From Croceicoccus sediminis (GTDB taxonomy: Bacteria; Pseudomonadota; Alphaproteobacteria; Sphingomonadales; Sphingomonadaceae), in the NCBI RefSeq assembly GCF_007570835.1, contig NZ_SUNC01000001.1:1302001-1366000 (forward strand): a DNA stretch of 64,000 nt, given 5' to 3'. The notes under the pieces are model-generated. The model did not search any database. It worked only from the letters and a program-made list of their open reading frames with translations, and had not been told where the DNA came from. Numbering within the stretch: position 1 is the first letter of the stretch; the number at the start of each line of letters is the position of its first letter. The position numbers and the translations under genes were made by a program. Below are positions 16,931-22,898 of the stretch, piece by piece.

Positions 16931-17680
16931 TCAATCGACTTTCGCAAACGGCGAGAAGTCGGTGTCGGTGTCGTAGACATCGACCCCTTCACGCCGTTTC
17001 AGCCATCCCACGACGAGATAGGTGACCGGGGTCAAAAGCGCCTCCCAGCTCACTTTCAGCACCCATTGCGTCACTGCGACCCAGAACACCTGCTCTACCG
17101 TCCAACCCATCGTGCCCAGGAACGCCAGCGGATAGAATATCGCGCTGTCGACGCCCTGCCCCACGACGGTCGATCCGATCGTCCGGCTCCACAGTGCCTT
17201 GCCCCTGGTCCATATCTTCATGCGGGCAAGGACGTAGGAATTGACGAATTCACCCGCCCAGAACGCGATGATGGAGGCACCGGCGATACGCCATGCCTGT
17301 CCGAACAGGTTTTCGTAGTCCGACTGGAACGGCCAGCCCTCGGCAGGCGGCAGGGCCACGACGACTTCGGCCATGACGACCATGAAGATCAGCGCCCCGA
17401 ACCCTGCCCAGATGCACCGGCGCGCACGGGCATAGCCGTAAACCTCGGTCAGCACGTCGCCGATGACGTAGGATATCGGGAAAAACAGCACGCCCGCGCC
17501 GAAATACCATTCGCCCAGGATCGGAAGATCGACCACGGACCGTTTCGATGCGCCGATGATGTTGGACAGCAAGAGGACGGTGACAAAGGCCGCCATGACA
17601 AAGTCGAAATACCGGAACAGCCGGTGCCCGGCTGCCTTGCCATCGACCCGCGCGGGCCCCGTCGAGCGTTCACTATCCAC
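16931..17680 (-). CDS. yhhQ: Queuosine precursor transporter YhhQ (VUT family)
   Basis: A 249-aa inner-membrane protein with about six spans. The family pattern is seen in FVTVLLLSNIIGASK, PISYVIGDVLTEVYGYARAR, IIAFWAGEFVNSYVLARMKI and GSTVVGQGVDSAIFYPLAFL. It imports queuine-pathway precursors (preQ0/preQ1) for tRNA modification. queF, of the same pathway, lies about 11 kb away at 28850. The C-terminus has an extra acidic tail (DVYDTDTDFSPFAKVD). Confidence 0.92.
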   Translation of the reverse strand: MDSERSTGPARVDGKAAGHRLFRYFDFVMAAFVTVLLLSNIIGASKRSVVDLPILGEWYFGAGVLFFPISYVIGDVLTEVYGYARARRCIWAGFGALIFMVVMAEVVVALPPAEGWPFQSDYENLFGQAWRIAGASIIAFWAGEFVNSYVLARMKIWTRGKALWSRTIGSTVVGQGVDSAIFYPLAFLGTMGWTVEQVFWVAVTQWVLKVSWEALLTPVTYLVVGWLKRREGVDVYDTDTDFSPFAKVD

Positions 17681-17749
17681 GCATCAGGGCCTATCGCGAT
17701 TTGCGCCCCGCGAAAAGAACGCTATCTGCACCTGCACACAGTGATATGC

Positions 17750-17826
17750 GCGCCCTTAGCTCAGCTGGATAGAGCACGGGACTTCTAATCCTGAGGCCGC
17801 AGGTTCGACTCCTGCAGGGCGCGCCA
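17750..17826 (+). tRNA. tRNA-Arg (anticodon UCU)
   Basis: A 77-nt cloverleaf. Acceptor GCGCCCT pairs with AGGGCGC, the D stem is GCTC/GAGC, the anticodon stem CGGGA/TCCTG encloses loop CTTCTAA (anticodon TCT), and the T arm is GCAGG-TTCGACT-CCTGC. The 3' CCA is encoded. It reads AGA codons, which are rare in this GC-rich genome. Confidence 0.97.
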
Positions 17827-17831
17827 ATCGC

Positions 17832-18611
17832 TTACCCGTCGATCCCGGCGATCCAGCCTTCGCCCAGCCAGCGGGCGAGGAACCTGCCCGCACCGGCGAT
17901 GGCGGCGTCTTCTCCGGCCATCTCGACCAACGCTTCGCACATCGCGCCATATGTCGATCCGCCGATCATCCGGGACAGCGCCGCGTATTCGAGCGGATCG
18001 ACCATTACGAAGGCGGGCGTGCGGCCATCACGCCAGACGAGCGCGCCCATCGCCGGTTCGAGCGTGGGCGCAGACCTTGCCGCCTCTACGTCCCCATCTT
18101 CACCCAGCATGGGCCAAAGTGCGGACCATTCGCGCGTTACGGAACGCAAGGCAAAACCGGGCACGAAGGACAGGCGCATCGCGTGCCAGTTCTCGTCCGC
18201 GAAATCCTGCGTTGCTGCGGCAAAGCCACTGGCGTCCAGTGGTGTGCACTCGGCGCAGACCAGCGCCTGCTGCATCGACCATTCGAGCCACGCGCATTCG
18301 GCCACGTCGGCGTCGGACGGACACAGCGTTTCTAGCGTGGTTTCGAAGCCCCGCCCCGCATCGTCGATCGTCCAGCCCGAGGGCGGGTTCGCGACAAGGT
18401 GATGAATCGCGGCGGCCGTAAAAGCATCCTCGCCGACCAGCAGCCGCGTGCGCGGGTATGCGCCTTCGAGCACTTCGACCAGGCGCGTGCGATAGGCATT
18501 GCGGTAGATGGCGAAACCGCGCTCTTCCCGCGCGCTCCACGAAGCGGGCAGCGCGGATTCGTCCGAGCGTAACGCATCAAGGAATGCGTTCTGCAGCGCG
18601 GCTAACGTCAT
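17832..18611 (-). CDS. bufC: Bufferin biosynthesis partner protein BufC (DUF2063)
   Basis: A 259-aa DUF2063-family protein. N-terminal LQNAFLDALRSDE and YRNAYRTRLVEVLEGAYPR are typical of the family (MbnC-like partner that presents the precursor peptide to the MNIO enzyme). The ATG at 18611 overlaps the bufB stop (ATGA), so BufB and BufC are co-translated, as expected for a heterodimer. It is the last gene of the SigF-controlled minus-strand arm bufA2–bufB–bufC. The tRNA gene ends 5 bp after its stop codon. Confidence 0.88.
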   Translation of the reverse strand: MTLAALQNAFLDALRSDESALPASWSAREERGFAIYRNAYRTRLVEVLEGAYPRTRLLVGEDAFTAAAIHHLVANPPSGWTIDDAGRGFETTLETLCPSDADVAECAWLEWSMQQALVCAECTPLDASGFAAATQDFADENWHAMRLSFVPGFALRSVTREWSALWPMLGEDGDVEAARSAPTLEPAMGALVWRDGRTPAFVMVDPLEYAALSRMIGGSTYGAMCEALVEMAGEDAAIAGAGRFLARWLGEGWIAGIDG

Positions 18612-19444
18612 GCCGCCCTCGCCCGCTTGCTGCCCTCTACGATAGTGCGGGCCCGGCCCAGTTCGGTGAGCAGGTCGGCCAGCGGCGGGATCGCGTCGTC
18701 CCGCTCGATCATGATGGCGACGGGGCCAAGGCGCGGCGCGGCCGCAGCCAGGAGCGCCCAGACGCCCTCGCACACGTCCCGGTCATGCGTATCGATCAGG
18801 ATTTCGCCCGGCATGTGCCCGGCCAGATGGACCTGCCGCACCCGGTCCAGCGGCAACGCGGAGAGATAACGCGATGCATCGAACCCGTGGTTATGCGCGC
18901 TGACGAAGACGTTGTTGAGGTCGAGCAGGAGGTAACACCCCGTTCGCCGCACGACTTCGGCAAGGAAATCGTGTTCGGCATACTCGTCCTGCGGAAAGGT
19001 CATGTAGCTCGACGGGTTTTCCAGCAGGATCGGGCGGCGCAGCCTGTCCTGCGTTTTCTGGATATTGGCGCAGACCACGTCGAGCGCCTCTTCCGTCATC
19101 GGCAGGGGCAGCAGGTCGTGGCTGTTGTGCGCGCTCGACCGGGTCCAGCACAAGTGGTCCGAAACCCAAAGCGGTTCGACCCGCTGCACCAAAGCGGCAA
19201 GATGATCCAGATAGTGGTCATCGATCCCGTGCGCCGATCCGGGCGAGAGCGAGACTCCGTGCATCACGACCGGGTGCCTGGCGCGCACCGCGTCCAACAC
19301 GTCGAGCGGGCGCCCACCGTCGACCATGAAGTTTTCTGAGATCACTTCCACGAAATCGACCGGCACGTCGATATCGAGGAAATCGCGGTAGTGCGGCTGC
19401 CTCAGGCCAAGGCCGTAACCGCCGAAAGGCTCGATCGCGTTCAT
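18608..19444 (-). CDS. bufB: MNIO-family (DUF692) iron oxidase BufB
   Basis: A 278-aa TIM-barrel enzyme of the multinuclear non-heme iron-dependent oxidase family, which modifies cysteines in RiPP precursors (MbnB, BufB). Conserved iron-ligand blocks are visible: HGVSLSPGSAHG, WVSDHLCW, ILLENPSSY, LLDLNNVFVSAHNHG, QVHLAGH, IDTHD and MIERDD. I take ATG 19444, preceded by AGGAG about 9 nt upstream; the codon at 19447 is TTG. In Caulobacter this family converts precursor Cys to copper-binding heterocycles; the chemistry here is inferred. It sits between bufA2 (93 bp upstream, with a hairpin) and bufC. Confidence 0.92.
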   Translation of the reverse strand: MNAIEPFGGYGLGLRQPHYRDFLDIDVPVDFVEVISENFMVDGGRPLDVLDAVRARHPVVMHGVSLSPGSAHGIDDHYLDHLAALVQRVEPLWVSDHLCWTRSSAHNSHDLLPLPMTEEALDVVCANIQKTQDRLRRPILLENPSSYMTFPQDEYAEHDFLAEVVRRTGCYLLLDLNNVFVSAHNHGFDASRYLSALPLDRVRQVHLAGHMPGEILIDTHDRDVCEGVWALLAAAAPRLGPVAIMIERDDAIPPLADLLTELGRARTIVEGSKRARAA

Positions 19445-19471
19445 CAACGAAGGCTCCTGAAAGAAATGTGA

Positions 19472-19508
19472 GCGGCCCGGCGGAAAGGGTGACGGGAAGC
19501 CGGGCCGC
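19472..19508 (-). promoter_or_regulatory. GC-rich hairpin between bufA2 and bufB
   Basis: GCGGCCCGGC (19472–19481) and GCCGGGCCGC (19499–19508) are exact reverse complements around a 17-nt loop. With no U-tract it is unlikely to be a full terminator. It may stabilise the precursor mRNA or attenuate readthrough, raising the precursor-to-enzyme ratio. Confidence 0.55.
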
Positions 19509-19536
19509 CCTGGGGCGGTGGATCAGCGGCCCGGGA

Positions 19537-19821
19537 TCAACCCAGGTCGCCGATCGTGCCGCCCTTGCTGAGGCACTGGCCCGCGGTCATCGCCTTGAAA
19601 CCATGGCCCTTGCAGGCGTTCATGCCCTTGCATTCGTGCGCGGTGGTCTTGCAGTCGGCCGTGCCCTTGCACGAATTGACGCCGTAGCAATGGACGGTGT
19701 CCTCGCTGGCGATGGCCTTGCCGGTGCTGCCTGCAGGCGCGGTCGCGGCAAGGGCGGCGGTAGCCGAAAGCGCGAAGGTGGCCGCGGCGGCGGCAATGGC
19801 GGACTTGTTGGAAAAGGACAT
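19537..19821 (-). CDS. bufA2: Bufferin precursor, BufA2 type (periplasmic metallophore)
   Basis: A 94-aa secreted precursor. An Ala-rich signal peptide (about 1–25, ending AALA) precedes a mature part with six Cys: C45, C51, C57, C64, C70 and C83. The half-repeats CYGVNSCKG and CKGMNACKG frame the core. This matches the BufA2 family of bufferin-type metallophores found beside DUF692 genes. After Sec export it would bind copper in the periplasm. ATG 19821 has AGGAG 8 nt upstream. It is the first gene of the minus arm, about 64 bp from a SigF promoter −10. Confidence 0.9.
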   Translation of the reverse strand: MSFSNKSAIAAAAATFALSATAALAATAPAGSTGKAIASEDTVHCYGVNSCKGTADCKTTAHECKGMNACKGHGFKAMTAGQCLSKGGTIGDLG

Positions 19822-19884
19822 GGCAAAGCTCCTGACAAAGGTGAGGCGCGCCCGGCGTGTCTGTGCCGGGCAGGCATCCCTTCA

Positions 19885-19910
19885 TTCGCTCGCCCGCCAG
19901 CCACGGTTAC
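19885..19910 (-). promoter_or_regulatory. SigF-type promoter driving bufA2–bufB–bufC
   Basis: Read on the minus strand: GTAACC (19910–19905), 16 bp spacer, CGAA (19888–19885). This is an exact match to the −35/−10 pattern I recall for Caulobacter SigF. The −10 lies 64 bp upstream of the bufA2 ATG. Confidence 0.85.
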
Positions 19911-19945
19911 AGGCCACGAAAATTATCCTGTGTCGAAACCGCGCT

Positions 19946-19971
19946 GTAACCGCGGGGCAATGCGCCGCGAA
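19946..19971 (+). promoter_or_regulatory. SigF-type promoter driving bufA1–doxX–sigF–nrsF
   Basis: GTAACC (19946–19951), 16 bp spacer, CGAA (19968–19971): identical architecture to the divergent promoter 36 bp away. It lies 55 bp before the bufA1 ATG and implies autoregulation of the sigma factor. Confidence 0.85.
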
Positions 19972-20026
19972 TGACCTTGCAGGCACCGCACATCGCCGGG
20001 CCGTAGTATCAAGGAGCATTCGCCCC

Positions 20027-20308
20027 ATGTCCCACCGTCCCTTCGCCGCCCTCGCCGGAGCCGTCCTGACGGGCGCCATCGCCGCCAGCCTCGCCGCCCC
20101 CGCCTCTGCCGCAGAGCCCAAAATGGAAAAGTGCTACGGCGTCGCCAAGGCGGGCCAGAACGATTGTGCCGCAGGGCCGGGCACCAGCTGTGCCGGCACG
20201 TCCACCCGCGACTGGCAGGGCAATGCCTGGAAGTTGGTCGAAAAAGGCATGTGCACTTCGATCAGGACGCCCAAGGGCACAGGCTCGCTGACACCGATCA
20301 AGCGCTGA
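20027..20308 (+). CDS. bufA1: Bufferin precursor, BufA1 type (DUF2282)
   Basis: A 93-aa secreted protein. The signal peptide ends around APASAAE (about residue 29). The mature part has four Cys (C36, C47, C55, C76) in the DUF2282 pattern: [14 protein letters not shown], then SCAGTS, then W-rich sequence and KGMC. DUF2282 proteins are BufA1 bufferins, modified by the DUF692/DUF2063 pair. Here that pair is encoded only on the opposite arm, so modification in trans is implied. ATG 20027 is preceded by AAGGAG. Confidence 0.92.
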   Translation: MSHRPFAALAGAVLTGAIAASLAAPASAAEPKMEKCYGVAKAGQNDCAAGPGTSCAGTSTRDWQGNAWKLVEKGMCTSIRTPKGTGSLTPIKR

Positions 20309-20330
20309 TCGGCAAAGGGGGGCAGGTAAG

Positions 20331-20789
20331 ATGCTGATGCTGAGCCGCCGATGGCACGAGCTTACACGCCTGCTGGCGTCCCGCTGGGCCGAAGGTTTCG
20401 CCCTCTTCATCGTGCGCATCGCGCTTGCCGGAGTGTTCTGGCGGTCGGGACGCAGCAAGGTGGTGGAGGGAACGTGGCTGCAGGTCAGCGACGCAACGAA
20501 TTACCTGTTCGAATACGAGTATTCGGGCGTCCCCCTGCCCCCTGCCTTTGCCGCGCAGATGGCAACGCTGGCCGAATTCGTGCTGCCCATACTTGTCATA
20601 CTGGGTCTGGCGACGCGGCTATCGGCGCTGGCGCTTCTGGCCATGACGATGATGATACAGGTCTTCGTCTATCCCGAAGCATGGTGGTCGGTCCACGTGA
20701 TCTGGGCCGCGCTCGCCCTCGTCCTCGTGTCGCGGGGCGCAGGTCCCTTTTCCCTCGATGCGCCGCTCGCGCTATGGTCGCGGGCGTGA
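20331..20789 (+). CDS. DoxX family membrane protein of the bufferin operon
   Basis: A 152-aa protein with four membrane segments and the DoxX pattern: FALFIVRIALAGVFWRSGRS, then LPPAFAAQMATLAEFVLPIL, then LATRLSALALLAM. DoxX genes are regular members of sigF/bufferin operons, but their role is unknown; a redox or membrane partner is possible. GGCAGG lies upstream of the ATG, and its TGA overlaps a possible GTG start of the sigma factor gene. Confidence 0.87.
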   Translation: MLMLSRRWHELTRLLASRWAEGFALFIVRIALAGVFWRSGRSKVVEGTWLQVSDATNYLFEYEYSGVPLPPAFAAQMATLAEFVLPILVILGLATRLSALALLAMTMMIQVFVYPEAWWSVHVIWAALALVLVSRGAGPFSLDAPLALWSRA

Positions 20790-21316
20790 CGGGGGACGAG
20801 GCCACTCTGGCGCGGTTGATGCGCGCGGCCCAGTCGGGCGACAAGCGGGCCTATTCGGCGCTGCTGGAGGAAGTCGCGCGCTGGCTGCGCCGGTATTTTC
20901 GCGGCCGCATTGCCCCGGAACGCATCGACGACCTGATCCAGGACGTGCTGATCTCGCTTCATGCCAAGCGTGCGACATACGATCCCGAACGCCCGTTCTT
21001 TCCATGGATCGCGGCCATCGCCCGCTATCGCTGGCTCGACCACCTTCGCGCCGACTATCGCGGGCGCACCGCCGAACTGCACGACGATGCGGCGGTAAAG
21101 GACAGCGACGAGGAAGTCGTCGTCGCACGCGTCAGCCTTGACCGACTGTTCGAACAGCTTCCACCCGCACAGGCCGAAGTGATCGAGATGGTGCGTATCG
21201 AGGGACGCTCCATCGCAGAGGCATCGGAAAAGACCGGGCAGAGCGCGTCCCTGGTCAAAGTGAACATACATCGCGGACTGAAGAAACTGTCCGCGCTCGT
21301 CGAAAAGGCAAATTGA
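20774..21316 (+). CDS. sigF: ECF sigma factor, SigF-like
   Basis: A 180-aa ECF sigma factor from ATG 20774; GTG 20786, overlapping the doxX TGA, is an equally good start. Region 2 reads RIDDLIQDVLISLHAKRATY and PWIAAIARYRWLDHLR. Region 4 reads LPPAQAEVIEMVRIEGRSIA, then a SASLVKVNIHRGLKKL recognition helix. It directs RNA polymerase to the two GTAACC-N16-CGAA promoters nearby (inference from the promoter match and the Caulobacter parallel). Its anti-sigma factor follows after 1 bp. Confidence 0.92.
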   Translation: MVAGVTGDEATLARLMRAAQSGDKRAYSALLEEVARWLRRYFRGRIAPERIDDLIQDVLISLHAKRATYDPERPFFPWIAAIARYRWLDHLRADYRGRTAELHDDAAVKDSDEEVVVARVSLDRLFEQLPPAQAEVIEMVRIEGRSIAEASEKTGQSASLVKVNIHRGLKKLSALVEKAN

Positions 21317-21317
21317 G

Positions 21318-21956
21318 ATGACGACCCCCGAAACCCGATCGTTGATCGACGAACTTGCCGCCGACAGCGTGCCCGTCACGCCGATGCGGAAAGGACGCGG
21401 TATCGCGCAGGCGCTTGCCGCCTTCGCGGTGACGGTCGTTATCGTCCTTGTCCTGCTGGGCGCGCGCGACGGGCTGTTGCAGGGCGAATTTTCCGTCTTC
21501 TTCGTGGTAACGAACCTGCTGCTGCTCCTGCTCGGCACTGCCTGCACACTGGCCGTGGTCGCGATGGCCAGCCCGCGCGTCGGGGCAGAGCATGACGGGC
21601 CGCGCTGGGCCATGGTCATGGCCGCGGTGATCCCGGTGGCGGGCGTGGTCGCGCTGGCCGGACATGTCGGCCCAGTACCCTATCACTGGGACGAGCCGCT
21701 GTGCGTCCTGTTCGGACTGATCTCCGCGATCGTCGCGGGTTCGGTGCAGTACCGCTGGCTCAGGCGCGGCGCGCCGGTTTCGCCAGAACGGGCAGGCCTG
21801 CTGCTGGGCACGGGCGCGGGCGCGCTGGGCACGGTGGCCTATGGCCTGTCCTGCCCGTTCAATTCGGTTGTCCACTTGGGACTTTGGCACGCAGCGCCGG
21901 TCGTGATCGCGGCCCTGTTCGGGCGCTTCGTCCTGTCCCGGTTCCTGCGCTGGTAG
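21318..21956 (+). CDS. nrsF: NrsF-type (DUF1109) anti-sigma factor
   Basis: A 212-aa inner-membrane protein with about six spans after a short cytosolic N-terminus (residues 1–25). This matches DUF1109/NrsF proteins that sequester SigF. Three Cys are seen (C76, C129, C179), the last in GLSCPFNSVVHLGLWH. In Caulobacter, NrsF cysteines are needed for the metal response, so these are candidate copper-sensing residues. It is adjacent to sigF, giving a sensor–sigma–metallophore loop. Confidence 0.9.
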   Translation: MTTPETRSLIDELAADSVPVTPMRKGRGIAQALAAFAVTVVIVLVLLGARDGLLQGEFSVFFVVTNLLLLLLGTACTLAVVAMASPRVGAEHDGPRWAMVMAAVIPVAGVVALAGHVGPVPYHWDEPLCVLFGLISAIVAGSVQYRWLRRGAPVSPERAGLLLGTGAGALGTVAYGLSCPFNSVVHLGLWHAAPVVIAALFGRFVLSRFLRW

Positions 21957-21966
21957 GATCGGGCGT

Positions 21967-22770
21967 TCAGCCAGTGGGTTCCGCGCCGAAGACCCAGTCG
22001 AGATAGGCCGCAAGGCGCACACCGCCCTGGGCCAGGCGACGCTCTGCCACAGGGCGCCATGTCCACTGGTAGGAATAGCCGATCGATGTCGCGTCCGCCG
22101 GCGGATAAATCCGATCGCGCAGCGCGATGCTTTCCGCCATCCATGTTTCCGGCCGGGCATCCCACCATGCGATCTTCTGCTGATTGGTCATGTGCCGCTC
22201 CAGGCTGTCGGCATATTCGGTGTAGCTTAGGCCATTGCCCTCCAGCAGCGCCGTGTCCCAGAGCGAGTGGAGATTGGTTTCCTCGCCGAACCACTCGATC
22301 TTGAACTGGTTGCCGCCGCGATCGGTGCCGTTGCCGTTATGCAGCGGCTGGTGAAGGTCGCCCACGATGTGAACGACGAAGCGCAGGGCCAGCGCCTTGT
22401 CCTCTCGCGTCGCATCGGGATCGCGCAAGGTGGCGGTGAAGCGGCGGAGCGCGGAATAGGCATCGCCCTCGGGCGGCGCGCCGACTTCGTCATAAGTCTT
22501 GCCCTCAGGCACGGTGACCCAGTGCCAGGGATAGGAAGTCTTCTGCCAGTATTCGTCCGGGTCGGACTTCTGCTCGTCCGGCCATGTCGCCGCCTCTGCC
22601 AGCGTTTCGCCGTGATCGAGGATCAGCGCGATGTTAGCCGCCGTGCGGCCGTCGACATTGTCCGCCGCGATCTGGCCGACCACGCGGTGGCCGAGCTGCC
22701 CCCATGCATGGGCGGTCGTGGACAGGGAAAGGCTAAGGCCGATTGCGGCGAGAATCATGGACTTGCGCAT
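21967..22770 (-). CDS. S1/P1-family secreted nuclease
   Basis: A 267-aa periplasmic or secreted single-strand nuclease. The signal peptide ends AHA and the mature protein would begin with Trp (WGQLGHRVVGQIA), as in P1 nuclease, where the N-terminal Trp backbone ligates zinc. Further zinc ligands are visible in SYPWHWVTV, FVVHIVGDLHQPLHNG and WFGEETNLHSLWDTAL. ATG 22770 (MRKSMILAAIG) is chosen for the signal peptide. It converges on nrsF. Confidence 0.93.
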   Translation of the reverse strand: MRKSMILAAIGLSLSLSTTAHAWGQLGHRVVGQIAADNVDGRTAANIALILDHGETLAEAATWPDEQKSDPDEYWQKTSYPWHWVTVPEGKTYDEVGAPPEGDAYSALRRFTATLRDPDATREDKALALRFVVHIVGDLHQPLHNGNGTDRGGNQFKIEWFGEETNLHSLWDTALLEGNGLSYTEYADSLERHMTNQQKIAWWDARPETWMAESIALRDRIYPPADATSIGYSYQWTWRPVAERRLAQGGVRLAAYLDWVFGAEPTG

Positions 22771-22814
22771 GGGTGATATTCCTAACTTTCGCGCGCGCAC
22801 CGCGCAAACACGAA

Positions 22815-22845
22815 GGCGGCGGCATCCCGCTGGAATGCCGCCGCC
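22815..22845 (-). terminator. Hairpin after TonB receptor, probable terminator
   Basis: A 14-bp GC-rich stem (GGCGGCGGCATYCC with its complement, one wobble) around a 3-nt loop lies 54 bp past the receptor stop. Only a short T-rich tail (TTCGTGTTT) follows on the minus strand. Confidence 0.6.
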
Positions 22846-22898
22846 CCGTTACCTTTTGAAGTACGAACCCCGAATAGCCGAGGCCCGCCCCTCTACGA

